A stretch of 64,000 nucleotides of DNA from Bacillota bacterium. Lineage in GTDB: Bacteria > Bacillota > Clostridia > Clostridiales > Clostridiaceae. The stretch spans positions 24,597 to 88,596 of the forward strand of contig JAEXZL010000218.1 of the NCBI GenBank assembly GCA_023451395.1. The letters run 5' to 3'. The position numbers were made by a program, and so were the translations under genes. The notes beneath the pieces are model-generated. The model ran no database searches. It saw nothing but the letters and a program-made list of their open reading frames with translations, and had not been told where the DNA came from. Below, one piece after another: positions 27,701 to 35,821 of the stretch; the first letter of the stretch is position 1, and each line of letters begins with the position of its first letter.

Positions 27701-28021
27701 GTAGGAGTTTTCTTAATATCTCTAAAGGCCGGAGGTACAGGCTTAAATCTTACTTCCGCAGATTTGGTGATCCACTATGATCCATGGTGGAATCCTGCTG
27801 TAGAGGAGCAGGCAACGGATAGGGCTCACCGCATAGGACAAGAAAATACTGTGGAGGTTATTAAGCTTATAACCAAGGGTACTATTGAAGAAAAGATAAA
27901 TAGGCTGCAGGAAAAAAAGAGTAAGCTTATTTATAAGGTCTTATCAAAAGAGGAAGGACAGGGCTTTATAAGCTCCTTTACGGAAAATGACCTTTTAGAG
28001 CTTATAGCACCAAGTGAATAA
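24755..28021 (+). CDS. SNF2-family helicase with SWIM zinc finger
   Basis: This large protein of about 1088 residues starts with a SWIM zinc-binding motif (CDC...CEH, near residue 80). A long SNF2-associated middle region follows. The ATPase has Walker A DEMGLGKT near residue 650, DEAQ in IIDEAQYIKN, TGTPIEN, and the C-terminal helicase block SLKAGGTGLNLTSADLVIHYDPWWNP...DRAHRIGQ. It is a DNA-translocating ATPase of the RapA/Snf2 class, and its target in clostridia is unknown. The frame is open from TTG 24719 without a ribosome site. GTG 24755 follows AGGGG by 10 bases and is my choice, with moderate certainty. No restriction or toxin partner is adjacent. Confidence 0.92.
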   Translation: MRYNENIILSYTDRDTYIKGLEYYNKNVLEDFTVQILPTDNSTVNRYSIDTWVPSMKDENEYNVQVAFNDSSGFTCFHCDCAYFKGSYRRKGLCEHLVAVLLKYFKEKSRLIVRERREFQAQKLLNKFNNILEEEQKEKLPINLGIHYYYYGSERIKSYGEIRIGTSRLYILKDVEAFIEAVIEGRSYTVSKMFTYNPFCQEFTEDGEKIIDFLKEIYELNQINRIGADYSRNRIKLLEGRKFYIPSRQLKRFLHISSKNLTNVTINERELGAIPFYEKEIPFTFEISKLDKDIEIKHQGELPLPLEEDKEIFYYKDALYRPSKEKVKFYSLLKEVFGCEESPKIRVKEEEESFGGYIIPLLKNISKNLYIHREVDDIYYTHDLRAEAYIDRRGNRIYIRLIYNYGDKSIVMPQENLSVDRDTRYVIRDMIKEKEIEGLLGRLGFEASEDEYILLGEDEEISFLNKGVGELKELCEVYYSDSFKALRVYDYKSFNVKLGLNKSNLLKVDFTLKDLPEEDLKRIFKAIKQQKKYYRLTDGSFLELESNELKRLLNLLDKLGIKKDNLVNNNAQLPLYMALSAEKLGELFSLEGLTFDAEATSRLKEIKEPLNQEFLVPESLKAVLRDYQLTGYKYLKYLSEKGLGGILADEMGLGKTLQAIALILSDREKGPSIVVAPTSLVYNWKEEISKFAPELTVTIAEGTPEKRGELIKNTENYDVIITSYALIRKDIDHYKTLDFNLCIIDEAQYIKNPYSQNAASVKEIKSRARFALTGTPIENSLSELWSIFDFILPGYLLSLDSFNSVFLGPITKESGTEAFEKLNALIKPFILRRVKKDVAKELPEKIYHKFYVTMTPEQKKLYTSYLAAVSKDIRKEIQLQGFEKNRIKILGALTRLRQICCDPSVFVEGYEGGSGKLEALRELLAQALEEGHKILIFSQFTSILKNIGILLKKNNEAFFYLDGTTSPEERISLVESFNNQKEVGVFLISLKAGGTGLNLTSADLVIHYDPWWNPAVEEQATDRAHRIGQENTVEVIKLITKGTIEEKINRLQEKKSKLIYKVLSKEEGQGFISSFTENDLLELIAPSE

Positions 28022-28024
28022 ATA

Positions 28025-28060
28025 AAAGGCTGAGCATATATTTTTTTGCTCAGCCTTTAT
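28025..28060. terminator. Bidirectional intrinsic terminator
   Basis: AAAGGCTGAGC (28025-28035) pairs with GCTCAGCCTTT (28048-28058) around a T-rich loop, between the convergent helicase and CorA genes. Confidence 0.9.
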
Positions 28061-28061
28061 C

Positions 28062-29051
28062 TTATAGCCACTTTTTTCTTTTAAAATAAATAATTTGTAC
28101 TATTATTAGAATAACCATCACCAGTATTGTTATGGGATAGGCAATCTTAAATTCTAACTCAGGCATATATTTAAAATTCATACCATATATTCCTGCAATT
28201 AATGTTAAGGGAGCCATTATGGTTGTTATAACTGTTAAAAACTCCATGGTCTGATTCATTTTATTAGAAAGCTTAGTTTCATAAATGGAAAGATCCGTGG
28301 CAAGGGTATCCATTTCTGCTTCCAGAGTTTCATAGATCTTAAAGGTATTGTCATAGATAGTCTTTATATATTTTATGTTTTCCTCGCATATAAAGCTATA
28401 GTCATAGCTTATAAGGGCGTAGGTTACGGTTCTTAAAGAAGTAACCACTCTTTTGAATTTTAATATCTTTCTTCGGAGCTTTAAAATGGTTGTTTGAAGT
28501 TCGCTGCTTGCACCTTTAATTAATTGGTTTTCTATATTTTCCACAAGTACTTCTAGATCCTCTAGGGCAACAAAATACTCGTCGCAGATGCTATCTAATA
28601 TAGTATATAGCATGGTGTCGGTTTTATCTTTAAAGGCCAGGGCATTAGAAGCTAAATGATTCCATATGGAACTGAATATTTCTGATTCTTCATTGCCAAT
28701 AGTAATTATCACCTTTTCATTTATAATAAAGCTTTTTTTCACCCAACGGATATTTTTCTCCAGAGAACTCTCCTTAAGTATGGCCATATCTATGGTATAA
28801 AACTCTGTGTTCTTTTCAACAATAGATCTTCTTCCTTTGATTTTCCTTAGAGGATCTGGGCTAAGGTAGTTAAAGAACTCTGTTATTACCTCAAGGTAGT
28901 AATCAATATCCTCATCTTTATTTTTATCAATATCTATCCATAAAAGATCATATTTTATATTATGAATTTCCTCTAGAAACTGATCTTTTTCCATAAAGTC
29001 TGTTTTAAGTATTGTTTTTACGTTTTTATAGCTATACATATATCTAATCAT
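28062..29051 (-). CDS. corA: CorA-family magnesium/divalent cation transporter
   Basis: These 329 residues have a long cytoplasmic N-terminal domain with charged helices, then two C-terminal membrane helices. The family signature YGMNF (the GMN selectivity motif) sits at the end of the first helix and is followed by a short acidic loop and the second helix. Homologues form pentameric Mg2+ or Co2+/Ni2+ channels in the plasma membrane. The frame opens earlier at 29084, but AGAGGTGG lies 5 bases before ATG 29051. The ion cannot be settled from the sequence. Confidence 0.92.
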   Translation of the reverse strand: MIRYMYSYKNVKTILKTDFMEKDQFLEEIHNIKYDLLWIDIDKNKDEDIDYYLEVITEFFNYLSPDPLRKIKGRRSIVEKNTEFYTIDMAILKESSLEKNIRWVKKSFIINEKVIITIGNEESEIFSSIWNHLASNALAFKDKTDTMLYTILDSICDEYFVALEDLEVLVENIENQLIKGASSELQTTILKLRRKILKFKRVVTSLRTVTYALISYDYSFICEENIKYIKTIYDNTFKIYETLEAEMDTLATDLSIYETKLSNKMNQTMEFLTVITTIMAPLTLIAGIYGMNFKYMPELEFKIAYPITILVMVILIIVQIIYFKRKKWL

Positions 29052-29217
29052 TTTAACCACCTCTTTGTATATATTATAAAGCATTGAATCCTCATTGAGT
29101 ATGGCTGGTTTTTAAAATTAATTTAAACAACAAAAAGAAAAGAGATGATTATTTATGAACTTATGATATAATATTTTTAAAATTTAGATGAATTTAGCAA
29201 GAAAGGAGAGGAAAAAA

Positions 29218-29610
29218 ATGTGGAAGGAATTTAAAGATTTTGCCCTCAGGGGTAATGTGCTAGATTTGGCAGTAGGTGTAATAATCGGAGGTGCATTCAA
29301 TAAAATTGTATCCTCCTTAGTAGAAAATATTCTAACTCCTATTTTAGGTGTTATACTTGGTAAGGTTAATTTATCATCAATATCCTTATTTCCCTTCGGA
29401 GTTGAAGTTAAATTGGGAATGTTCCTTCAGAGCATAATAGATTTTGTAATCATAGCCTTTACAATTTTTATTATGGTTAAGGTTATTAATAATTTTAGAC
29501 GAAAAGAAGATAAGGAAGAAAGTAAAGAGGAAGCAGAGGTTAAGTTTACTAAGGAAGAAGAGCTCTTAATGGAGATAAGAGATATCTTAAAGTCTGGTAA
29601 GGATGAATAA
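29218..29610 (+). CDS. mscL: Large-conductance mechanosensitive channel
   Basis: This 130-residue protein has the MscL pattern: N-terminal MWKEFKDFALRGNVLDLAVGVIIGGAFNKIVSSLVENILTP with the first, glycine-rich pore helix, a short loop, a second helix (DFVIIAFTIFIMVKVIN) and a charged C-terminal helical bundle. It forms a pentamer that opens under membrane tension to release solutes on osmotic down-shock. ATG 29218 follows AAGGAGAGG. An earlier in-frame start at 29188 is less likely. Its end overlaps the next gene by 8 bases, suggesting co-translation. Confidence 0.96.
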   Translation: MWKEFKDFALRGNVLDLAVGVIIGGAFNKIVSSLVENILTPILGVILGKVNLSSISLFPFGVEVKLGMFLQSIIDFVIIAFTIFIMVKVINNFRRKEDKEESKEEAEVKFTKEEELLMEIRDILKSGKDE

Positions 29611-30268
29611 TGCAATAGGAATAGTTGTATCCTTTGCTTTTGTCATAGGGATACTTGCATTTACCTCCATATTGGTTAAGGCTGGATTAGTTAAGGGAGA
29701 GGGAAGCAGAAAGCTTATTCACATAGGGGTAGCAAATTGGTGGATAATTGCAATGATATTTTTTGATAATCCTATATATGCTTCAATAGTCCCTGGGGTT
29801 TTTGTAATAGTAAACTACATATCTTATAAGAAACAGCTTATAAAGGCCATGGAGAGAGATGGTAGCAAAAGGGATATGGGTACGGTTTATTATGCCATCT
29901 CCCTTTTTATCCTTACATTAATTACCTTTGGTAGTGATTTTCATCCCTTTATTGGGGCCATAGGTATATTAGTTATGGGCTATGGTGATGGCTTTGCAGC
30001 AATCATTGGAGAAAGCTATGGTAAGCATAGCATAGGCTTTAAGGGGTCAAAGAAGACCCTAGAGGGAAGCCTTGCTATGTTCATTTTTTCTTTTATTGTT
30101 ATTTCATATCTGCTATTTATCTATAGCGATGGGGCGACACTGCTTATAAGCTTTTTATTAGCTGTTTATGCTACTTTAGCAGAACTCTTTACCCCTCAGG
30201 GCTTTGATAATCTTACAGTACCCTTAGGTACCTCGGCCCTCTATTGTCTATTACTTTTTTTAATATAG
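29603..30268 (+). CDS. Dolichol/phytol kinase-like (VTE5-type) membrane protein
   Basis: This 221-residue integral membrane protein has about six to seven hydrophobic segments. It has the CTP-dependent polyprenol-kinase-like motif GEGSRKLIHIGVANWW near the N-terminus and GYGDGFAAIIGESYGKHSIGFKGSKKTLEGSLAMF later. Those match the diacylglycerol/polyprenol kinase and phosphatidate cytidylyltransferase-like superfamily that includes plant phytol kinase VTE5. It overlaps mscL and precedes a DUF92 gene, the family of plant phytyl-phosphate kinase VTE6. A stepwise phosphorylation of a prenol is inferred from that pairing. The actual lipid is unknown. Confidence 0.82.
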   Translation: MNNAIGIVVSFAFVIGILAFTSILVKAGLVKGEGSRKLIHIGVANWWIIAMIFFDNPIYASIVPGVFVIVNYISYKKQLIKAMERDGSKRDMGTVYYAISLFILTLITFGSDFHPFIGAIGILVMGYGDGFAAIIGESYGKHSIGFKGSKKTLEGSLAMFIFSFIVISYLLFIYSDGATLLISFLLAVYATLAELFTPQGFDNLTVPLGTSALYCLLLFLI

Positions 30269-30276
30269 GAGCTAAA

Positions 30277-31080
30277 ATGATAAATTTATTTGTTGGATTT
30301 ATATTCTCAGGCATTATTGCAGCCATAGCTTATAAAAAGAAATCCCTTTCCTTAAGTGGTGCGGCAGCGGCGGTGTTTTTAGGCAGCTTTATGTTTTATT
30401 TTGGTGGATGGGTTGCATCAGCTCTTATGGTGTCATTTTTTGTATCCTCAAGTGTTTTAACATTACTTTTTAATGGTAAAAAGAAAAAGACAGAAAAGCT
30501 CCATGAAAAGGGAGGAAGAAGAGATGCACTGCAGGTTTTTGCTAATGGAGGAATAGGACTCTTATTTGCTGCTCTCTTTCATTATTCTAGGAATCCTTTG
30601 TTTTTACTGTGCTGCGCTGTTTCCTTTGGTGAATCTAATGGTGATACCTGGGCATCGGAGATAGGGGTTTTAAGTAAAAAGGCCCCTATATCTATACTAA
30701 CAGGAAAGAGAATAGAAAGGGGAGTTTCTGGGGGGATAAGCCCCCTAGGAACCCTTGCAGCACTAGCGGGCTCTACCTTTATGGCAGGAGTTTTTTTCTG
30801 TATGTACTTCTTGGTTTATGGCTATAATAAAATTATGCCTCTTGGTCTTATAATAATCTCTATTTTAGGGTTTTTGGGAACCCTTATTGACAGTATCCTT
30901 GGAGCTTCAATTCAGGCACAGTATTTCTGCCAGGAGGAGAATTTAATCACAGAAAAAAAAGACTATGGCGGTAAAAGTAACAAGCTTATTAAAGGATTTA
31001 GGTTTTTTAATAATGATATGATAAACTTTTTAAGCAATGCCTTAAGCTCTAGTGTGGTGTTTTTATTACTTGGTCGTTGA
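30277..31080 (+). CDS. DUF92 family membrane protein (VTE6-like)
   Basis: This 267-residue polytopic membrane protein carries DUF92 signatures: KKKSLSLSGAAAAVFLGSF near the start, then EKGGRRDALQVFANGGIG, SFGESNGDTWASEIGVLS, TGKRIERGVSGGISPLGTLAALAGS and a C-terminal LSNALSS. Plant VTE6 of this family phosphorylates phytyl-phosphate. The frame opens from 30244, but GGAG 6-7 bases before ATG 30277 makes that the start, 8 bases after the VTE5-like gene. The two probably act on the same lipid. No isoprenoid synthesis gene is adjacent, so substrate identity is open. Confidence 0.85.
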   Translation: MINLFVGFIFSGIIAAIAYKKKSLSLSGAAAAVFLGSFMFYFGGWVASALMVSFFVSSSVLTLLFNGKKKKTEKLHEKGGRRDALQVFANGGIGLLFAALFHYSRNPLFLLCCAVSFGESNGDTWASEIGVLSKKAPISILTGKRIERGVSGGISPLGTLAALAGSTFMAGVFFCMYFLVYGYNKIMPLGLIIISILGFLGTLIDSILGASIQAQYFCQEENLITEKKDYGGKSNKLIKGFRFFNNDMINFLSNALSSSVVFLLLGR

Positions 31081-31134
31081 CAAGGGTGATTTCATGTCAT
31101 ATTATTGTATTATATATAAAAATCATTACATAAA

Positions 31135-31403
31135 ATGCATAGAAAAGAAGAGTAGTAGAGGGAGGCTCCAAAAGAGATTCGGGTTAGGTGAAAGCCGAAG
31201 GTGCCAAAGCTTATGAAGATGGTCTTGGAGCAGATTTTCTGAGCCTTAGGTTAGGAAAATACGGAATCAGCCGTTATACTGAAGATGATAAATGCAATTT
31301 TTTTGCAGAGTCATTTATTGAGTCAGCATTATTATGCTGAAAAGTAGAGTGGTACCGCGTAAATAGTCGCCTCTATACAGATAATACCTGTATAGAGGCT
31401 TTT
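31135..31403 (+). promoter_or_regulatory. T-box leader of metG, methionine specifier ATG
   Basis: Stem I contains the AGAGA bulge and a GGTGAAA apical loop (about 31172-31190). The specifier loop TGAAGATGGTC gives ATG at 31219-31221, the Met codon. Further on is the stem III-type CCGTTAT, the T-box AGAGTGGTACCGCG (31346-31359), then a strong terminator: GCCTCTATACAG (31369-31380) paired with CTGTATAGAGGC (31388-31399) and TTTT. Uncharged tRNA-Met should allow readthrough into metG. Confidence 0.95.
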
Positions 31404-31425
31404 AATTATTTTGAGGAGGGATACA

Positions 31426-33357
31426 ATGTGTAAGAAAACCTATTATATTACTACACCAATTTATTACCCATCTGCAAATCTTCATATAGGAAACACCTAT
31501 ACCACAGTTGCAGCAGATGCTATGGCAAGGTATAAAAGACTAAAGGGCTATGATGTAATGTTTCTTACTGGTTCTGATGAACATGGCCAGAAGATACAGA
31601 GAATAGCAGAGGAAAAGGGAGTTACACCTAAGGCATATGTTGACGAAATTGTCGCAGGAATAAAAGACCTATGGAAGCTTATGAATATAAGCTATGACAA
31701 GTTTATAAGAACTACAGATGATTATCACATAAAGGCAGTTCAGGATATCTTCAAAAAGCTTTATGATCAAGGCGATATATATAAAAGCTCCTATGAGGGC
31801 TGGTACTGTACCCCAGATGAATCCTTCTGGACAGAAACACAGCTTGTAGATGGTAAATGTCCTGATTGTGGAAGACCTGTGGAGAAGGCCAAGGAAGAGG
31901 CTTATTTCTTTAAAATGAGCAAGTATGCCCAAAGGTTAATAGATCATATAGAGGCTAATCCTGATTTTATACAGCCAGAATCCCGTAAAAATGAGATGCT
32001 TAATAACTTCTTAAAACCTGGGCTTCAAGATTTGTGTGTTTCCAGAACAAGCTTTGATTGGGGAATACCTGTTACCTTTGACAATGAACATGTTATCTAC
32101 GTGTGGATAGATGCACTGTCAAACTATATAACTGCCTTAGGATATGGCAGTGAAAATACAGAGCTTTATGAAAAATACTGGCCTGCAGATGTGCATCTCA
32201 TAGGTAAGGATATCTTAAGATTCCATACAATATACTGGCCAATTATGCTCATGGCTCTTGATATTCCGCTGCCTAAGCAGGTTTTTGGCCATGGCTGGCT
32301 TCTAGTAGATGGGGGAAAGATGTCAAAGTCTAAAGGCAATGTGGTAGATCCCGTGATATTAGTAAACCACTTTGGAGTGGATGCTGTGAGATATTTTCTT
32401 TTAAGAGAAATACCTTTTGGCTCAGATGGTCTATTTACTAATGAGATTTTCATAAAGAAAATAAATTCAGATTTAGCTAACGATTTAGGTAATCTTTTAT
32501 CCAGAAGTGTGGCAATGGTAGAAAAGTATTTTCAAGGAATAATTCCTGCTCCTACTGCTAAGGAGGCTATTGACGATCAGCTCATAGCTTTGGCTCTTGA
32601 AACTCCTTTAAAGGTGGATAAAGCTATAGATAAATTAAAAATTCCAGAGGCTCTAGATGCAATCTGGGAGCTTATAGGCAGGGCAAATAAATATATAGAT
32701 GAAACTACTCCTTGGATTTTAGCAAAGGATGAGAATAAGAAGGAAAGATTGGGGACAGTTTTATATAATCTCCTAGAGTCCTTAAGATTTGTATCAGTTT
32801 TAGTTTCTCCTTTCCTTCCAGAAACCAGCAAAAAGATTAATGAACAGATAAATAGTGAAATTACTGCTTGGGATACCATTTCTTCCTTCGATGGAACTAA
32901 GGCAGGAGCAGTGGTAAAGAAAGGAGCTACCTTATATCCAAGAATAGATGTAGCTGCAAAGATTAAGGAGCTTGAGGAAATCAGTGAAAAGGCAAAGGCA
33001 CCGGAAAAGGTACCAATGAAGCCTATTAAGGAAGAAATAACTATTGATGATTTTGATAAGATTGATATGAGAGTTGTTAAGGTTATAGACTGTGAGCCAG
33101 TAAAAGGTGCTAAAAAACTCTTAAAGCTTAAGGTTGACTTAGGAGGAGAGGAAAGACAGGTGGTTTCTGGTATTGCACAGTATTATAAATGTGAAGATCT
33201 TATAGGCAAAAACGTTGTGCTTGTTGCAAATTTAAAGCCTGTTAAGCTTCGTGGTGAGCTATCCCAGGGAATGATATTAGCTGCAGCTAATTTTGATGAT
33301 TCTAAGCTTTTTGCAGTTAATCCCGGTGAGCTTCCTTCCGGCAGTGAGGTTAGGTAA
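31426..33357 (+). CDS. metG: Methionyl-tRNA synthetase
   Basis: This class I synthetase has 643 residues. Its N-terminal TTPIYYPSANLHIGNTYT carries the HIGH-type motif HIGN, followed by GSDEHGQKIQ, a short zinc knuckle region (DGKCPDCGRP), and the KMSKSKGN loop. A C-terminal tRNA-binding OB domain follows (EITIDDFDKIDMRVVKV onwards). It charges both initiator and elongator tRNA-Met. ATG 31426 follows GAGGAGGG; an in-frame start 15 bases earlier is less likely. It is controlled by the Met T-box upstream and ends at the hairpin 33376-33405. Confidence 0.98.
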   Translation: MCKKTYYITTPIYYPSANLHIGNTYTTVAADAMARYKRLKGYDVMFLTGSDEHGQKIQRIAEEKGVTPKAYVDEIVAGIKDLWKLMNISYDKFIRTTDDYHIKAVQDIFKKLYDQGDIYKSSYEGWYCTPDESFWTETQLVDGKCPDCGRPVEKAKEEAYFFKMSKYAQRLIDHIEANPDFIQPESRKNEMLNNFLKPGLQDLCVSRTSFDWGIPVTFDNEHVIYVWIDALSNYITALGYGSENTELYEKYWPADVHLIGKDILRFHTIYWPIMLMALDIPLPKQVFGHGWLLVDGGKMSKSKGNVVDPVILVNHFGVDAVRYFLLREIPFGSDGLFTNEIFIKKINSDLANDLGNLLSRSVAMVEKYFQGIIPAPTAKEAIDDQLIALALETPLKVDKAIDKLKIPEALDAIWELIGRANKYIDETTPWILAKDENKKERLGTVLYNLLESLRFVSVLVSPFLPETSKKINEQINSEITAWDTISSFDGTKAGAVVKKGATLYPRIDVAAKIKELEEISEKAKAPEKVPMKPIKEEITIDDFDKIDMRVVKVIDCEPVKGAKKLLKLKVDLGGEERQVVSGIAQYYKCEDLIGKNVVLVANLKPVKLRGELSQGMILAAANFDDSKLFAVNPGELPSGSEVR

Positions 33358-33375
33358 AATATTTGTTAAATTTAT

Positions 33376-33405
33376 AGGGAATAGCCAAAAGGCTATTCCC
33401 TTTTT
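33376..33405. terminator. Intrinsic terminator of metG
   Basis: GGGAATAGCC pairs perfectly with GGCTATTCCC around AAAA, followed by five T. It separates metG from the convergent Crp-type gene. Confidence 0.95.
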
Positions 33406-33417
33406 ATTTCCTTGTTT

Positions 33418-34113
33418 TTAGCTATGGAGAATATCTTCTATTGCCTCAATATCTAAAAGGGTAATTGTGTTTTTATCATAATCGATAATGCCCTCATCTT
33501 TAAGTTTTATTAATTCCCTAGATAAGGAGGGGCGCTGCACAGCAAGCTTTTCAGCCCATTCTTTTTTTGACATCTCCAGAGGAAAACTCTTAGTGTTATT
33601 TATAGTATAGAGTGAGTATATATTTTGACATATTTTTTGTCTAAGACTTCTAAGGCCTATTTCATTAAGCTTAGAGCTAAGGGCTACAGCCTTATTGGAA
33701 AGGGTTTGCATAAGAGTAGTTAAAAATCCAGGGCTCTTTTGGCAGAGCTCTTCAACATAGCCTTTAGACAAATGAAGGACGGCTGAAGAAGCTTTACTTA
33801 TAACATTCATAGGATATTTGTTTTTATCTCCAAAAAGAAGATTTTCACCAAAAACATCACCAATCTTGAGATTTGATACTGTAAGTACCTTTCCGGAAGC
33901 TTCCAGCTTTTGAATCTCCACCTCTCCAAGAAGGACTATGCTTAAATTGCTGCATGTTTCTCCCTGAGAAAATATAACATTCCCATTATCATAGATCATA
34001 ATCCTTGAAGAGGGGGATTGTAATATCTCCAATAGAGCTTTTTCATCTAAGCTATTAAATAGGCGGCATTTCTTCATGCTCTCTATATAGTTCATGCTTA
34101 TTTTTTCTTTCAA
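33418..34113 (-). CDS. Crp/Fnr-family transcriptional regulator
   Basis: This 231-residue regulator has an N-terminal cyclic-nucleotide-binding-type beta barrel (NVIFSQGETCSNLSIVLLGEVEIQK, then GDVFGENLLFGD) and a C-terminal Crp winged helix (MSKKEWAEKLAVQRPSLSRELIKLKDEGII). No cysteine cluster typical of Fnr is seen at the N-terminus. The effector is therefore unknown and may not be cAMP, which clostridia mostly lack. GGGGAG lies 6 bases before TTG 34113, chosen over a later ATG without a ribosome site. It stands alone and antisense, inside an otherwise conserved metG-tatD order. Confidence 0.87.
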   Translation of the reverse strand: MKEKISMNYIESMKKCRLFNSLDEKALLEILQSPSSRIMIYDNGNVIFSQGETCSNLSIVLLGEVEIQKLEASGKVLTVSNLKIGDVFGENLLFGDKNKYPMNVISKASSAVLHLSKGYVEELCQKSPGFLTTLMQTLSNKAVALSSKLNEIGLRSLRQKICQNIYSLYTINNTKSFPLEMSKKEWAEKLAVQRPSLSRELIKLKDEGIIDYDKNTITLLDIEAIEDILHS

Positions 34114-34243
34114 GCTTATCTCCCCTTTAAGCAAAGTTTAATGAGGGTATTAACAAATATATGATACTATATTAACCATATATTAACAAGTAATAGTGGT
34201 ATATAGTAAGAAATAAGAATAGGATAATAATATATAAAAATAA

Positions 34244-34276
34244 AAAGGAAAGGCCGCAGAAAATCTGCAGCCTTTG
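34244..34276 (-). terminator. Terminator of the cold-shock gene
   Basis: Reading the minus strand, AAAGGCTGCAGA pairs with TCTGCGGCCTTT (one G-T pair) around a short T loop and is followed by CCTTTTTATT. Confidence 0.85.
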
Positions 34277-34309
34277 GTTTATATGCAATTACTATCTATA
34301 TAATAAAGC

Positions 34310-34507
34310 TTATGCCTTAGTTACATTTATAGCTTGCTCGCCCTTAGATCCCTCAGTTATATCAAACTCAACTGGGTCTCCTTCATTGAGGGATTTAAAA
34401 CCTTCACCTTGTATTCCTGAATAGTGAACGAATACATCTTTACCGTCATCGGTAGTAATGAAACCATATCCCTTTTGGGCGTTGAACCATTTAACCTTAC
34501 CTAACAT
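34310..34507 (-). CDS. Cold-shock domain protein (CspA family)
   Basis: This is a 65-residue single OB-fold protein with both RNA-binding motifs, KGYGFIT (RNP1) and DVFVHYS (RNP2), in the standard order after GKVKWFNAQ. It binds single-stranded RNA and DNA as an RNA chaperone, either in the cold or constitutively. The ribosome site GGAGG is 8 bases before ATG, and a terminator follows at 34244-34276. Which paralogue of the cell's Csp set this is cannot be told. Confidence 0.96.
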   Translation of the reverse strand: MLGKVKWFNAQKGYGFITTDDGKDVFVHYSGIQGEGFKSLNEGDPVEFDITEGSKGEQAINVTKA

Positions 34508-34695
34508 GTAAATACCTCCGTAATAAAGAAAAGTTGTTATAGACTATATTCTACCTTAAAAACCATTAAATATTCATTATTTAAGGAAAAATAAACAATA
34601 ATTTCAAAGTCTATTCACATATGCCTCTTTTTTAAGAATTTTAATGTGCTATAATATGAAATATCATTTTTAAAGAAGGTAGGTGGATTTCTATC

Positions 34696-35475
34696 ATGGA
34701 TGAATTAGAATTTAATATATTTGACTCTCATGCCCATTATGATGATGAAAGCTTTCAGGAGGATAGAGATACTCTTTTACCCATGCTAAAGGAAAGAGGA
34801 GTAGTAGGAATATTAAATTGCGGTTCTACCCTGCAGGGAGCTGTAGATTCCTTTGAGCTTGCAGAAAAATATGATTTCATTTATGCAGCAGTGGGGATAC
34901 ATCCTGAGGAAGCCAATGAGTATAATGACGAGGCTGTAAAAAAAATATTAGACATGGCTAAAAGTCCAAAGGTTAAAGCTATAGGAGAAATAGGTCTTGA
35001 TTATTACTGGGAGGAAAATCCCCCAAGGGAAATACAAAAAAAGATATTCAGGGAGCAGATGGCTCTAGCTAGTGAACTTAAGCTACCAGTGGTGATTCAT
35101 GACAGAGATGCTCATGGAGATACCTTGGAAATTATTAAAGAGTTTCCTGAGGTCACAGGTGTTTTGCATTGCTTTGGTGGGAGCCCTGAGTTTGCCTTAG
35201 AATGTATAAAAGAAGGATATTATATTGGTTTCACAGGGGTTGTAACCTTTAAAAATGCAAAAAAGCTTCTAGAAGTGGCAAAGGCTATACCCCTAGATAG
35301 GATGCTGGTGGAAACTGATGCACCATATATGGCACCGGTGCCTTTTAGAGGAAAAAGAAATCAATCAGACTATATAGAAAATATCATAAAGAAGATTGGA
35401 GAGCTGCGGGAGATTACTCCTGAGGAGGTTAGCAGAATAACTATTGAAAATACCAAAAGGCTCTTTAAAATATAA
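34696..35475 (+). CDS. tatD: TatD-family deoxyribonuclease
   Basis: This 259-residue amidohydrolase-fold metal enzyme starts FDSHAHYDDESF (His-x-His ligands). It continues with GEIGLDYYW (Glu ligand), PVVIHDRDAH, VLHCFGGS and the ending LVETDAPYMAP (Asp ligand). TatD proteins act as 3'-5' exonucleases and D-amino-acyl-tRNA deacylases in different organisms. It leads the tatD-yabE-rnmV-ksgA group that follows metG in Firmicutes. GAAGGTAGGTGG precedes the ATG region. Confidence 0.95.
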   Translation: MDELEFNIFDSHAHYDDESFQEDRDTLLPMLKERGVVGILNCGSTLQGAVDSFELAEKYDFIYAAVGIHPEEANEYNDEAVKKILDMAKSPKVKAIGEIGLDYYWEENPPREIQKKIFREQMALASELKLPVVIHDRDAHGDTLEIIKEFPEVTGVLHCFGGSPEFALECIKEGYYIGFTGVVTFKNAKKLLEVAKAIPLDRMLVETDAPYMAPVPFRGKRNQSDYIENIIKKIGELREITPEEVSRITIENTKRLFKI

Positions 35476-35821
35476 ATGGTAATATTTATATAAAATTAAA
35501 AGAAAATTAAAGAATAATATTTACATATAATGGATAAAATTATAAAATATTTATATATTTAACTATTAAAGTAATAATAATATCCAAATTATAGAAAATA
35601 ACTAGACAAATATCGTAGTTTTGTGTAATATATTCATAGCTACAAATCACCACATTAAAAACCTCTATTATGACTGATATTGCAATCATACTTTTATTAT
35701 TATTTTTTATGCATATAGATGCATTCAACAGTCAAAATAAAAGCAAGGGCTTTATAGAAAATTATTTAAGCTATTCCATTGTATTGTACGATGGTCGCTC
35801 TTGCCAAAGGGAGGTAGTTTA
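35476..35821. other. AT-rich intergenic gap before yabE
   Basis: About 345 bases of very AT-rich sequence. A 62-codon minus-strand frame inside it has no convincing ribosome site and I do not accept it. The last 15 bases hold the ribosome site GGGAGGTAG of the next gene. I see no hairpin-T-tract or known riboswitch; a promoter for yabE must lie here. Confidence 0.5.

Noticed and set aside
31150..31215. GCCGAAGGTGCC in the metG leader first suggested a glycine or lysine riboswitch
   Set aside because: The whole leader folds as a T-box: AGAGA bulge, GTGAAA apical loop, Met specifier, T-box sequence and terminator are all in order.
35540..35728. 62-codon minus-strand frame in the gap before yabE
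   Set aside because: AT-rich composition, no ribosome site and no recognisable protein features.
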